From: Thermoplasmata archaeon
GTDB lineage: Bacteria > Actinomycetota > Acidimicrobiia > Acidimicrobiales > Acidimicrobiaceae
Length of the DNA stretch: 8,025 bases
Assembly: GCA_021836665.1 (NCBI GenBank)
Contig: JAKBHQ010000433.1
Coordinates: forward strand, 1-8,025
Direction of reading: 5' to 3'
Within the stretch, counting starts at the first letter, position 1. Each line of letters begins with the position of its first letter. The position numbers and the translations under genes are program-made. The notes beneath the pieces are model-generated. The model did not search any database and had not been told where the DNA came from. It was given only the letters and a program-made list of their open reading frames with translations. Of the stretch, positions 1-6,828 are shown in pieces.

Positions 1-2075
1 CGATAGCCCTTCTCGATTCTCGCCGTCGTACCATAAACTCCGATGCCAACGGGTACCAAACCAAATTCAGACCCGGCCTCGAACAAAAGATCCCAGACAT
101 GCCCGCCTTGGTCCGAAGTAACATAAAGCTCCCAACCAAGCTCGCCGACGTAGGAGATCCTGGAAGCAAGTACTTCGGTATTGCCAATAGTTATGTTCTT
201 GCAGGTTCCGTAGCGGAACCCAGCGCCGCTCACATCGTCGGTCGTCAGCTTGGCCATTAGATCTCTAGCCCTTGGACCCCACACTCCCATGGTCGTGAGG
301 GCCGCAGTCGCGTCATAAAGAACCACAGAGCCGTCTTCTGGCAGGTGATCTGAGAACCACTTCTTGTCCATCAGCCCCACTCCACCACCAGTTACGATGC
401 GGAAATGCTCGATCCCCAGTCTCATGATCGTTAGGTCGGCCTTGAAGCCGCCCCTTTCGTCGAGTATTGGAGTGTAGACAACCCTGCCAACTGCGACGTT
501 CATCTGGGCTACCGCCATATTTTGCAAGTACGAAAGTGCGCCTTGGCCAATCACGTCGAAGATTGCGAAGGACGAGAGGTCAACAAGACCAACGTTCTCT
601 CTCATTGCTAGGTGCTCAGCGTCGATAATCGGCGACCACCAACGCGAATCCCATTCACTGGTCCTTTCAGCGATCGAGCCCTTGTACTTCTCCAATAGAG
701 CGGCATTCGACTCGTACCACTGTGGTCTCTCCCATCCAGCGGCTTCGAAGTAAACCGCACCAAGGGCTGATGTCCTCTGGTGCATCGGGGACAGCCGCAC
801 ATTTCTGCTCGAAGCGTACTGCTCGGCTGGATGAACTATTCCGTATGTCTTGTTGAAGAGCTCTTCGGCCCTCAGTTTTACATGAAGCTTGGACTTCTGG
901 TGTGGATAGAAACGAGCAATGTCGGTCTCATGAATATCGATCTCGCTTTGCCCTATGGTCATCCATTCGGCAACCGCCCTGGCAATACCGGGGGCCTCTT
1001 TGATCCAGCTTGCTGCCACTGACCAAAGGCCCTTGACTTCTGGGGTCTCACCTAACACTGGATGACCGTCAGGGGTGAGGGAAATCAGCCCATTTATGGC
1101 GTGCCGCACTCCCGCCTTCTCATCACCCAACAGTTCCGGCATCAACTGAAGTGCATCTTGAAGCTGAGGGTCAAAGTCCTCTTGAGTGAAGGGAAGCTCG
1201 GTCGGCGAGAAGACTGACTCTTCAATCGACGGAATCTCCTCTGGCTGCAACGTAATCGGTCGGTGGGCATAGGATCCAACCTCGATGTCCCCGCCGTGCT
1301 GCCTTTCGTACATCCCGGTATCCATGTCGCGCACGATGGGGTAGGTGATCTCGCCCACGGTGTCTGCAAACAGCGCAATTGGTCCGACGCTTATCATCTG
1401 GTGGACGGTAGGAATGAGCGGAATATTTGCTCCTGCCATCTTCGCAATCTTCGGGCTCCAAACACCGCAGCAAATTGCTACTTTGTCGGCAAAGATCTCC
1501 TGCCCGTCGAGGGTAACGACCGACTTGACCACACCGTTTTCTACTTTAATGTCGCCTACCTCGGTGCCGCCAACAACGGTTAGTGCCCCAAGGCGCTGAG
1601 CCTCTTCACGCATAAGGGTCCCGGCCCGCAAAGAGTCCACGACGCCTACTGCTGGGAAATAAACTCCCCCGATGATCACCGACTCGTCGATATAAGGAAC
1701 AAGTTTCTTTATGTCTTCTGGGGTAACCCTTTGCGCTTCTTCACCCCAAGCGAGGGCGGAAACCATCCTGCGCTCAAGCTCTTGCATCCGCTCTTCCGTC
1801 CGAGCGACCTCTAGGCCACCGCTTTGGGTAAAGACTCCAAGTTCTTTGTATTGCCTAACACTGTCCTGGGTTAGGCGAGTCATCATCTTCGAATGCTCGA
1901 TCGGATAGATGAAGTTAGAAGCGTGTCCCGTGGATCCACCTGGGTTAGGAAGTGGCCCCTTGTCAATCAACACAATCCGCTGGACACCTAGCTTTGCCAA
2001 GTGGTATGCAAAACTATTTCCAACGATTCCTGCACCGATGATAACGACATCGGCCCTCTCAGGTAGTCCGCTCAT
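1..2075 (-). CDS. FAD-dependent dimethylglycine/sarcosine dehydrogenase with folate-binding GcvT-type domain (3' end cut by window)
   Basis: Oxidative N-demethylase family (DMGDH/SARDH/DMGO): removes a methyl from dimethylglycine or sarcosine and passes it to THF as 5,10-methylene-THF. I translated 691 codons; the reading frame is open to the window edge, and the family is about 800-860 aa, so roughly the last 110-170 residues are missing. Seen: FAD-binding GAGIVG at residues 14-19; GGSTGHAS at 46-53, whose His51 fits the covalent-FAD histidine; His225 and Tyr256, which fit the His225/Tyr259 active-site pair known from Arthrobacter dimethylglycine oxidase; a central linker domain at about 380-430; then a GcvT-like domain from about 435, with EHLAMRENVGLVDLSS at 487-502, Asp547 in the folate region, and RIEKGYR at the visible end. 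ATG 2075 is preceded directly by an in-frame TAA, so translation cannot start earlier. The choice between dimethylglycine and sarcosine is inferred from neighbours only. Confidence 0.88.
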   Translation of the reverse strand, partial: MSGLPERADVVIIGAGIVGNSFAYHLAKLGVQRIVLIDKGPLPNPGGSTGHASNFIYPIEHSKMMTRLTQDSVRQYKELGVFTQSGGLEVARTEERMQELERRMVSALAWGEEAQRVTPEDIKKLVPYIDESVIIGGVYFPAVGVVDSLRAGTLMREEAQRLGALTVVGGTEVGDIKVENGVVKSVVTLDGQEIFADKVAICCGVWSPKIAKMAGANIPLIPTVHQMISVGPIALFADTVGEITYPIVRDMDTGMYERQHGGDIEVGSYAHRPITLQPEEIPSIEESVFSPTELPFTQEDFDPQLQDALQLMPELLGDEKAGVRHAINGLISLTPDGHPVLGETPEVKGLWSVAASWIKEAPGIARAVAEWMTIGQSEIDIHETDIARFYPHQKSKLHVKLRAEELFNKTYGIVHPAEQYASSRNVRLSPMHQRTSALGAVYFEAAGWERPQWYESNAALLEKYKGSIAERTSEWDSRWWSPIIDAEHLAMRENVGLVDLSSFAIFDVIGQGALSYLQNMAVAQMNVAVGRVVYTPILDERGGFKADLTIMRLGIEHFRIVTGGGVGLMDKKWFSDHLPEDGSVVLYDATAALTTMGVWGPRARDLMAKLTTDDVSGAGFRYGTCKNITIGNTEVLASRISYVGELGWELYVTSDQGGHVWDLLFEAGSEFGLVPVGIGVYGTTARIEKGY

Positions 2076-2086
2076 TTAGATCGTTA

Positions 2087-2094
2087 CCCCTCTC
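2087..2094 (-). promoter_or_regulatory. Ribosome binding site of the dehydrogenase gene
   Basis: GAGAGGGG on the minus strand ends 11 bases before ATG 2075. It is purine-rich and SD-like, but the spacer is on the long side, so the site is weaker than those of the next two minus-strand genes. Confidence 0.45.
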
Positions 2095-2100
2095 TTACCA

Positions 2101-2124
2101 ATCTGATCTGCCACTAATATATCA
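2101..2124 (-). promoter_or_regulatory. Predicted extended -10 promoter of the dehydrogenase gene, copy 1 of a shared 24-bp element
   Basis: On the minus strand this reads TGATATATTAG, four variable bases, then AGATCAGAT. TGATATATT fits an extended -10 (TGn followed by TATATT at 2116-2121). A start site about 7 bases downstream would fall at the first A of AGATCAGAT, near 2109, leaving a leader of about 34 bases before ATG 2075. No good -35 hexamer is visible, as is common for extended -10 promoters. The same layout recurs at 6138-6161 before fhs. Confidence 0.5.
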
Positions 2125-2131
2125 CTCTTCA

Positions 2132-2146
2132 GCACAGCATCTGTGC
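2132..2146. promoter_or_regulatory. Inverted repeat upstream of the dehydrogenase promoter, possible operator
   Basis: GCACAG-CAT-CTGTGC is a perfect 6-bp dyad with a 3-base centre. It ends about 11 bp upstream of the predicted -10 hexamer, overlapping where RNA polymerase would contact the -35 region. That placement suits a regulator-binding site. No regulator gene is in the window, and a chance 6-bp dyad cannot be excluded. Confidence 0.3.
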
Positions 2147-2425
2147 CTTAATTCACACAAAAAAATAACTATTCCAAAAAATCATTGATAATCACTCAGT
2201 TAGTCGATTTCCTTCGCCGAGGCCGACCCAAGAAGAACCTCGCTCCTCATAAAAGAAGCCCCCGACAAAGAAACCATCCCAACCAAACCCACACTTTTTC
2301 TTTTGCTTGTCAAATCGCAAAGAAGCGTCAGGTCCTCCCTGCTAGCCAACATTTAGATGAGCCTTGAAATTAACTCCACTTATCCAACTGACGACATTTT
2401 GCTTCGGTTAATTCCCGGTATCCCG

Positions 2426-4078
2426 TCATGGCTGTCCATGCTGATAGAACGGCACTTTGACCGGAGGCAAAGGAGTATTACCCAATATCAAGTCCGCTGC
2501 CTTCTCTGCGATCATCATTACCGGGGCATAGATATTTCCGTTGGTCACGTAGGGCATCACCGAAGCATCGGCGATGCGAAGCCCCTCAATCCCGCGGACC
2601 TTCATCGTCTCTGGATCGACAACCGCCATCTCGTCTACACCCATCTTCGCAGTGCAGGATGGGTGTAATGCCGTCTCCGCATCCTTACGGACCCAGTTCA
2701 GAATCTCCTCGTCGGTCTCGACTGAAGGGCCGGGCGACAATTCACCATCGTCAAAGCTGGAAAACGCTGGCTGTCCAAGAATCTTTCGCGCCGTTCGAAT
2801 TGCTTCAACCCACTCCCTGCGATCCTGATCCGTAGATAAGTAGTTAAAACGAAGTGCCGGATGAACCGTCGGGTCCTTTGACTTGACCATAACCGAACCA
2901 CGAGCGTCTGAGTTCATTGGACCAATATGCACCTGGTAGCCATGACCCTTCGATGGCGCAGAACCGTCGTAACGGATGGCAATGGGCAAAAAGTGAAACA
3001 TCAAATTCGGGTAGGTGACGTCTTCGTTCGACCGGGCAAATCCTCCCCCTTCGAAGTGGTTAGTTGCTCCAGGTCCGCTCCGCATGAACAGCCACTGAAA
3101 TCCTACCCAGGGCCTATTTCGCCACAATTGAGCGGGTGCAACCGAAACTGGAAGCTTGCAGGAGTGCTGAATGTAGACCTCAAGGTGATCCTGTAGGTTC
3201 TGCCCCACGCCAGCCAAGTCCTCCACCAGGTCTATGCCCAGCGACTTCAAGTGTGCGGCGGGGCCTACTCCAGAAAGTTGAAGAAGCTGCGGGGTATTGA
3301 TCGCTCCACCGGAAAGAATTACCTCTTTAGATCTCGCAATCTGCAAAGATCCCTTCCCAACCCTATATTCAACTCCGACGGCCTTGTTTCCTTCGAAAAT
3401 AATGCGATTCACAAAAGCTCGGGTCTCAACCTTGAGATTGGGCCTATTCATCACGGGGTGGAGATAGGCACGCGCTGCGCTCAAACGCCTTCCACGTGAA
3501 ATATTCCTATCAAATGGGGCGAAACCCTCCTGTCGGTATCCGTTAACGTCCTTGGTCAGCTGGTAGCCCGCCTGCTGAACGGCTTCAAAAAATGCACCAA
3601 ATAGCGGACTAGTCGCTGGTCCCCTCTCGAGAATTAGCGGACCATATCCACCCCGATACTCGTCAGCTCCGGCTCGACAGGTCTCCATCTTTTTGAAATA
3701 AGGCAAACAGTGTGCGTAGTCCCAGCTCTCAAGGCCCGGCTCCTTCGACCACTTTTCGTAATCCATCGGGTTGCCCCGCTGAAAGATCATGCCATTGATA
3801 CTGGATGACCCGCCGAGAACCTTGCCTCGAGCATGATAGACCTTCCTACCATTCAGCTCTGGCTCAGGCTCAGACTCGTAACGCCAATCATAAAATTTGC
3901 TGCCAATAGGAAATGCCAAAGCCGCCGGCATATGGATAAAGACGTCCCATGAAAAGTCCATCCTCCCCGCTTCGAGGACCAATACCTGGTTTGACTTTTC
4001 CGAACTGAGCCGATTCCCAAGGACGCTCCCGGCAGAACCACCTCCGACGACAATGAAATCGTAGGTTGAAGTACTCAA
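2426..4078 (-). CDS. betA: Choline dehydrogenase-like GMC family FAD oxidoreductase
   Basis: GMC flavoprotein of 550 aa, the usual size for BetA, which oxidises choline to betaine aldehyde (often on to glycine betaine) at the membrane. Seen: FAD-binding GGGSAG at residues 12-17; MPAALAFP at 50-57, as in E. coli BetA; GMC signature 1 ([14 protein letters not shown]) at about 84-97; signature 2 ([15 protein letters not shown]) at 258-272; NLQDHLE at 294-300; and the C-terminal HPSCTAKMG whose His472 fits the catalytic base. In the last active-site motif, [10 protein letters not shown] (514-523), Tyr517 stands where E. coli BetA has the second Asn of GNLN. Similarity to BetA runs the full length, so choline is the best substrate guess, though GMC enzymes acting on other alcohols exist. 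The start is TTG 4078, set by a strong SD at 4084-4089; no in-frame ATG lies near. The gene is 252 bp downstream of fhs, behind a terminator, so it is probably transcribed separately. Confidence 0.85.
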   Translation of the reverse strand: MSTSTYDFIVVGGGSAGSVLGNRLSSEKSNQVLVLEAGRMDFSWDVFIHMPAALAFPIGSKFYDWRYESEPEPELNGRKVYHARGKVLGGSSSINGMIFQRGNPMDYEKWSKEPGLESWDYAHCLPYFKKMETCRAGADEYRGGYGPLILERGPATSPLFGAFFEAVQQAGYQLTKDVNGYRQEGFAPFDRNISRGRRLSAARAYLHPVMNRPNLKVETRAFVNRIIFEGNKAVGVEYRVGKGSLQIARSKEVILSGGAINTPQLLQLSGVGPAAHLKSLGIDLVEDLAGVGQNLQDHLEVYIQHSCKLPVSVAPAQLWRNRPWVGFQWLFMRSGPGATNHFEGGGFARSNEDVTYPNLMFHFLPIAIRYDGSAPSKGHGYQVHIGPMNSDARGSVMVKSKDPTVHPALRFNYLSTDQDRREWVEAIRTARKILGQPAFSSFDDGELSPGPSVETDEEILNWVRKDAETALHPSCTAKMGVDEMAVVDPETMKVRGIEGLRIADASVMPYVTNGNIYAPVMMIAEKAADLILGNTPLPPVKVPFYQHGQP

Positions 4079-4083
4079 CTAAA

Positions 4084-4089
4084 CCTCCT
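4084..4089 (-). promoter_or_regulatory. Strong Shine-Dalgarno that decides the TTG start of the GMC gene
   Basis: AGGAGG on the minus strand lies five bases (TTTAG) before TTG 4078. It is a perfect SD core at good spacing, which supports the rare TTG start over the first in-frame ATG (codon 40), which would remove the FAD-binding fold. Confidence 0.8.
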
Positions 4090-4210
4090 CGCTTATAGTC
4101 CACCGACTACTAAACCGACCGACCATAAGAACTTGGTCCTCACTCGAAAACCTAGGGGACAATGGACTTGATCTGGCGCCTGTGACCTACTACAAATGGG
4201 TGAAATTCAA

Positions 4211-4243
4211 AAACTAAAGGCAGAGGTTCGGTCTTCCTCTGCC
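4211..4243 (-). terminator. Rho-independent terminator downstream of fhs
   Basis: On the minus strand GGCAGAGG and CCTCTGCC form a perfect 8-bp GC-rich stem (4236-4243 with 4219-4226) around a 9-base loop. It is followed by TTTAGTTTTT, a slightly interrupted T tract. It lies about 90 bases past the fhs stop and is oriented to end the fhs transcript before the GMC gene. Confidence 0.7.
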
Positions 4244-4251
4244 GACAGCCT

Positions 4252-4289
4252 GCGAGGCTGGTAGCCCAAGGGAGAACTACCAGCCTCGC
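4252..4289 (-). repeat. Perfect 13-bp hairpin between the fhs stop and the terminator
   Basis: GCGAGGCTGGTAG (4252-4264) pairs perfectly with CTACCAGCCTCGC (4277-4289) around a 12-base loop that itself holds CCC-AA-GGG. No T tract follows on either strand, so it is not a simple terminator. On the fhs transcript it precedes the terminator hairpin by 8 bases. It may stabilise the 3' end, reinforce termination, or be part of a small 3'-UTR RNA. Confidence 0.65.
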
Positions 4290-4330
4290 AAAGCCGCTCT
4301 GGTTGGAATCAAAAACTACTGCTTTGCTCT

Positions 4331-6040
4331 CTAGGAGAGACCGACAATCTCGCCATTCTCATCGATGTCAATTCTTTCAGCGGCGGGATGCCTTGAAAAT
4401 CCAGGCATGGTACGCATCTCACCGGCAATTGCATAGATAAATCCAGCACCCGCCGATGCCCTAATTTCCCTCACTGGCAGTCTCCAGCCAGTTGGAGCGC
4501 CCTTGAGCGTCGGGTCTGAGGAGATCGAGAGATGGGTCTTTGCAATACAAAGCGAAAACTCTCCAAAACCGTTTTGCTCCGCCGAGTCGAGCTGCTTGTT
4601 GGCCAAAGGACTATAGTCGACCCCGTCGGCTCCATAGACCTCTCGAGCGATCACTTCAATCTTTTCGCGCAGTGGGGCTTCGCTAGGATAGAGAACCTTG
4701 AAGCTATTTGGCCTATCTGCGGCTTCCGCTACAGCCTCAGCGAGTTCTACTGCACCCTTTCCGCCGTCGACGAAGTGGGTGCAAACTGCGGTGCTGGCGC
4801 CCATCGACTCAGCGATCTCTCGAATGGCTTTATGCTCTGAGGCGTAATCCGACGGGAATGAGTTGATTGCGACAACCGCAGGGACACCGTGTTTACGCAC
4901 GTTCTCCAGCTGCTTACGCAGGTTTTCCCCACCGATTCTCACTTCGTCTGGATTCTCCGCAAGTAGCGCCTCGGGCAGATCCCTACCCGGAACGATCTTA
5001 TGGTTATTCGAGTGAGCCTTAAGTGCGCGAACGGTCGTGACAACCACTGCAGCGTCCGGGGCAAGTCCGGAGGTTCGACACTTTATATTGAAGAACCTTT
5101 CAGCACCCATATCGGCCCCGAATCCAGACTCGGTTACCAAGTAGTCGCCGCCATAGATGCCGATCATGTCTGCTAGTACCGACGAGTTACCCGTCGCAAT
5201 GTTTCCAAACGGTCCAGCGTGCACCAAGGCTGGTGTCCCCTCAAGGGTCTGCAGAAGATTAGGCTTGATCGCCTCCTTCATCAAAACGGTCATCGCACCC
5301 GCAGCGTGAAGATCTTCGGCGGTAATCGCCTCACCCTTGTCCGTATACCCGACGACGATTCGACCGAGCCGCTGGCGCAAATCTTGCAGCGATGTCGTCA
5401 ACCCCAAAATAGCCATGACCTCCGAAGCGGCGGTGATATCAAAGCCAGTTTGACGCGGCACGCCATCTTGCTGGGTGCCCAGCCCTACGACGAGGTTCCT
5501 CAGCACCCGGTCATTTACGTCCAAAACCCTTCGCCAGCTCACATTGTGCAGGTCTATTCCAAGTTCGTTTCCAAAGTAGACATGATTGTCGAGCATGGCA
5601 GAACAGAGGTTGTGAGCGGCGGTGACGGCGTGACCATCACCAGTCAAATGCAAATTTAGCGACTCAAAGGGAATCACCTGGGAATAGCCTCCACCAGCGG
5701 CACCGCCTTTGATTCCAAAGGTTGGGCCCATCGAAGCCTGGCGAATTGATATCGTAGCCTTCTTGCCGATATGGCCAAAGGCCTGTCCAAGTCCGACGGT
5801 GGTAGTGGTCTTTCCCTCTCCAAGCGGAGTCGGAGTAATAGCCGTAACGACTACGTACTTGGCCTTTGGACGATCCTTAACCAGATCCAGCGCTTCTAGG
5901 CGAATCTTCGCTACGTGCGGGCCGTAGAGGTCAAGCATTGAGGCGGGAATTCCCATACCCTCTGCGATCTCTACGATTGGCTTGATATCGGCAGACCTTG
6001 CGATCTCTAAGGCCGTAAGACTCCGTTCAGATTTTTTCAT
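4331..6040 (-). CDS. fhs: Formate--tetrahydrofolate ligase
   Basis: Fhs (EC 6.3.4.3) makes 10-formyl-THF from formate, THF and ATP in the cytoplasm, and can run backwards to release formate and ATP. From ATG 6040 the protein is 569 aa, close to the usual 555-560. Seen: P-loop TPLGEGKTT at residues 71-79; family signature 1 (GIKGGAAGGGY) at 109-119; folate/active-site stretches FGNIATGNSS at 278-287 and TESGFGADMGAE at 303-314; and signature 2 in a variant form, TTVRALKAHSNN at 335-346, where many homologues have ATVRALK followed by HGG. The frame extends to a GTG at 6091, but ATG 6040 is preferred because AGGGGGG sits just before it and MKKSERS begins like family members. The gene diverges from the 5-formyl-THF cyclo-ligase gene. 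The catabolic setting suggests the reverse, formate-releasing direction, which is inference. Confidence 0.96.
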   Translation of the reverse strand: MKKSERSLTALEIARSADIKPIVEIAEGMGIPASMLDLYGPHVAKIRLEALDLVKDRPKAKYVVVTAITPTPLGEGKTTTTVGLGQAFGHIGKKATISIRQASMGPTFGIKGGAAGGGYSQVIPFESLNLHLTGDGHAVTAAHNLCSAMLDNHVYFGNELGIDLHNVSWRRVLDVNDRVLRNLVVGLGTQQDGVPRQTGFDITAASEVMAILGLTTSLQDLRQRLGRIVVGYTDKGEAITAEDLHAAGAMTVLMKEAIKPNLLQTLEGTPALVHAGPFGNIATGNSSVLADMIGIYGGDYLVTESGFGADMGAERFFNIKCRTSGLAPDAAVVVTTVRALKAHSNNHKIVPGRDLPEALLAENPDEVRIGGENLRKQLENVRKHGVPAVVAINSFPSDYASEHKAIREIAESMGASTAVCTHFVDGGKGAVELAEAVAEAADRPNSFKVLYPSEAPLREKIEVIAREVYGADGVDYSPLANKQLDSAEQNGFGEFSLCIAKTHLSISSDPTLKGAPTGWRLPVREIRASAGAGFIYAIAGEMRTMPGFSRHPAAERIDIDENGEIVGLS

Positions 6041-6043
6041 ATT

Positions 6044-6050
6044 CCCCCCT
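6044..6050 (-). promoter_or_regulatory. Ribosome binding site that decides the fhs start
   Basis: AGGGGGG on the minus strand ends three bases before ATG 6040 (five bases if the AGGGG part pairs). It supports ATG 6040 over the in-frame GTG at 6091, which would add 17 residues. Confidence 0.65.
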
Positions 6051-6133
6051 TTGTCGCCCGGAGCCGACTTCTCGGCCCAAGGCACAAACACTTATTTCAA
6101 ATCGGCCAGATCGACCCGTGGTCCAGTCTGACC

Positions 6134-6154
6134 CTAGATCTGATCTTGATCTAG
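6134..6154. promoter_or_regulatory. Perfect 7-bp dyad over the predicted fhs start site, possible operator
   Basis: CTAGATC (6134-6140), seven bases, then GATCTAG (6148-6154). The centre adds another GATCT, giving three near-tandem GATCT units at 6137, 6142 and 6148. The dyad runs from the edge of the predicted fhs -10 into the first transcribed bases, where a bound repressor would block initiation. It lies in the divergent region shared with the cyclo-ligase gene, whose own -10 is about 50 bp away. Confidence 0.4.
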
Positions 6155-6161
6155 TATATCA
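6138..6161 (-). promoter_or_regulatory. Predicted extended -10 promoter of fhs, copy 2 of the shared 24-bp element
   Basis: The minus strand reads TGATATACTAG, four variable bases, AGATCAGAT. TGATATACT fits an extended -10, with TATACT at 6153-6158; the start site would be near 6146 and the leader about 106 bases to ATG 6040. It matches the element at 2101-2124 at 19 of 24 positions; the differences are the four spacer bases and one base in the hexamer. Confidence 0.5.
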
Positions 6162-6205
6162 GTTCTACTGCTGCTGATGTGCAAAACTTTGGTTAGTAAT
6201 GAAGT

Positions 6206-6211
6206 TACGAT
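6206..6211 (+). promoter_or_regulatory. -10 element of the cyclo-ligase gene, predicting a leaderless mRNA
   Basis: TACGAT fits the TAnnnT -10 pattern and ends 6 bases before ATG 6218, so transcription would start at or within a base or so of the A of the start codon. No SD-like sequence precedes the ATG, which agrees with a leaderless transcript. The -35 region is poor. Confidence 0.4.
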
Positions 6212-6217
6212 TATGCA

Positions 6218-6820
6218 ATGGAGACAAACTCAGAAAAGTTGGTTGGGCTAAAGAACGAACTCAGGAAAGAGTTTTCCCAACGACGTAGTTCGATTTCGAA
6301 AGTTGATCGAGAAATCAGATCTAACCGGATGACGATGCACCTCTTAAACCTCAATGAGGTCATTGATGCGACGAACATACTCGTCTATTGGTCGTTCGGA
6401 AGTGAAGCCCCGACCAGGACGTTAATCAATGAGCTATCACTTAGAAACAAACAGATCCTCCTTCCTTATTTAGAATCCAACAAGATGCATGCCGCGAAAT
6501 TTAATTCGATTGAGGCACTCGCCAGCACGACTTACGGCCCGCTCGAACCTAACGAAAAGGTCCCAGCTGATCCGTCTACTGTGGAAGTCGTTGTCGTACC
6601 GGGCCTGGCTTTCGATCGCAATGGCTTCCGACTTGGCTACGGCAGAGGCTTCTATGACAACTACTTGAGCCACCTAAGCGGCTCCGCCACCACTATTGGG
6701 TTCTGCTTTGCCACCCAGGTCGCCGAGGAAGTTCCCACCGAGCCACACGACGTTGCACTAGACATTCTGGTTACGGATCAGGAGGTAATCAGGATCTCCT
6801 CCCGATCCGACCAAGGCTAG
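6218..6820 (+). CDS. 5-formyltetrahydrofolate cyclo-ligase (5,10-methenyl-THF synthetase)
   Basis: Cytoplasmic ATP-dependent enzyme (EC 6.3.3.2; YgfA/FAU1/MTHFS family) that converts 5-formyl-THF to 5,10-methenyl-THF, the only known way to return this stable folate to use and to relieve its inhibition of folate enzymes. The protein is 200 aa, normal for the family. Seen: the basic N-terminal helix LKNELRKEFSQRR at 11-23; YWSFGSEAPTRTLI at 57-70; the hallmark PGLAFDRNGFRLGYGRGFYD at 128-147, which holds the nucleotide/Mg and folate-binding residues; and a conserved C-terminal EPHDVALDILVTD at 175-187. The start is ATG 6218; an ATG five bases upstream is out of frame and stops after 12 codons. 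No SD is visible, and a -10 placed 6 bases upstream suggests a leaderless mRNA. It is divergent from fhs and convergent with the MttB-family gene, with only 8 bases between the two stops. Confidence 0.93.
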   Translation: METNSEKLVGLKNELRKEFSQRRSSISKVDREIRSNRMTMHLLNLNEVIDATNILVYWSFGSEAPTRTLINELSLRNKQILLPYLESNKMHAAKFNSIEALASTTYGPLEPNEKVPADPSTVEVVVVPGLAFDRNGFRLGYGRGFYDNYLSHLSGSATTIGFCFATQVAEEVPTEPHDVALDILVTDQEVIRISSRSDQG

Positions 6821-6828
6821 TCAAGTGG

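Larger units (their letters stand above)
2076..2425. other. 350-bp intergenic region between the choline-dehydrogenase-like gene and the dehydrogenase gene
   Basis: Both flanking genes run on the minus strand, so this is the 3' region of the GMC gene and the 5' region of the dehydrogenase gene. The part next to the dehydrogenase (about 2100-2200) is AT-rich and carries the promoter, a small dyad and a run of A residues on the plus strand around 2158-2165. From about 2240 to 2310 the plus strand is markedly A+C rich and poor in G and T, so a minus-strand transcript would be G+U rich. I see no convincing terminator hairpin after the GMC stop and no convincing small gene; a 50-codon minus ORF (2200-2352) has no good start signal. 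Confidence 0.6.

Noticed and set aside
2200..2352. 50-codon ORF on the minus strand in the intergenic region (starts MLASRED)
   Set aside because: No good SD, biased composition explained by the G+T-rich tract, and no recognisable domain or membrane segment.
2185..2367. 60-codon ORF on the plus strand containing RGRPKK
   Set aside because: No SD or promoter, composition is that of the A+C-rich tract, and the basic stretch is too short and isolated to call an AT-hook protein.
4092..4097. TATAAG on the minus strand as -10 of the GMC gene
   Set aside because: It would place the transcript start inside the strong Shine-Dalgarno, which would remove the ribosome binding site.
5219..5659. 146-codon plus-strand ORF inside fhs
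   Set aside because: It is antisense to a strongly conserved fhs region and its protein has no recognisable features; it is a shadow frame.
6041..6091. Longer fhs start at GTG 6091
   Set aside because: It adds 17 residues unlike the family N-terminus, and the good ribosome binding site is just before ATG 6040.
6792..6808. GGATC...GATCC hairpin at the end of the cyclo-ligase gene as a terminator
   Set aside because: The stem is only 5 bp, lies inside the coding sequence and has no T tract.
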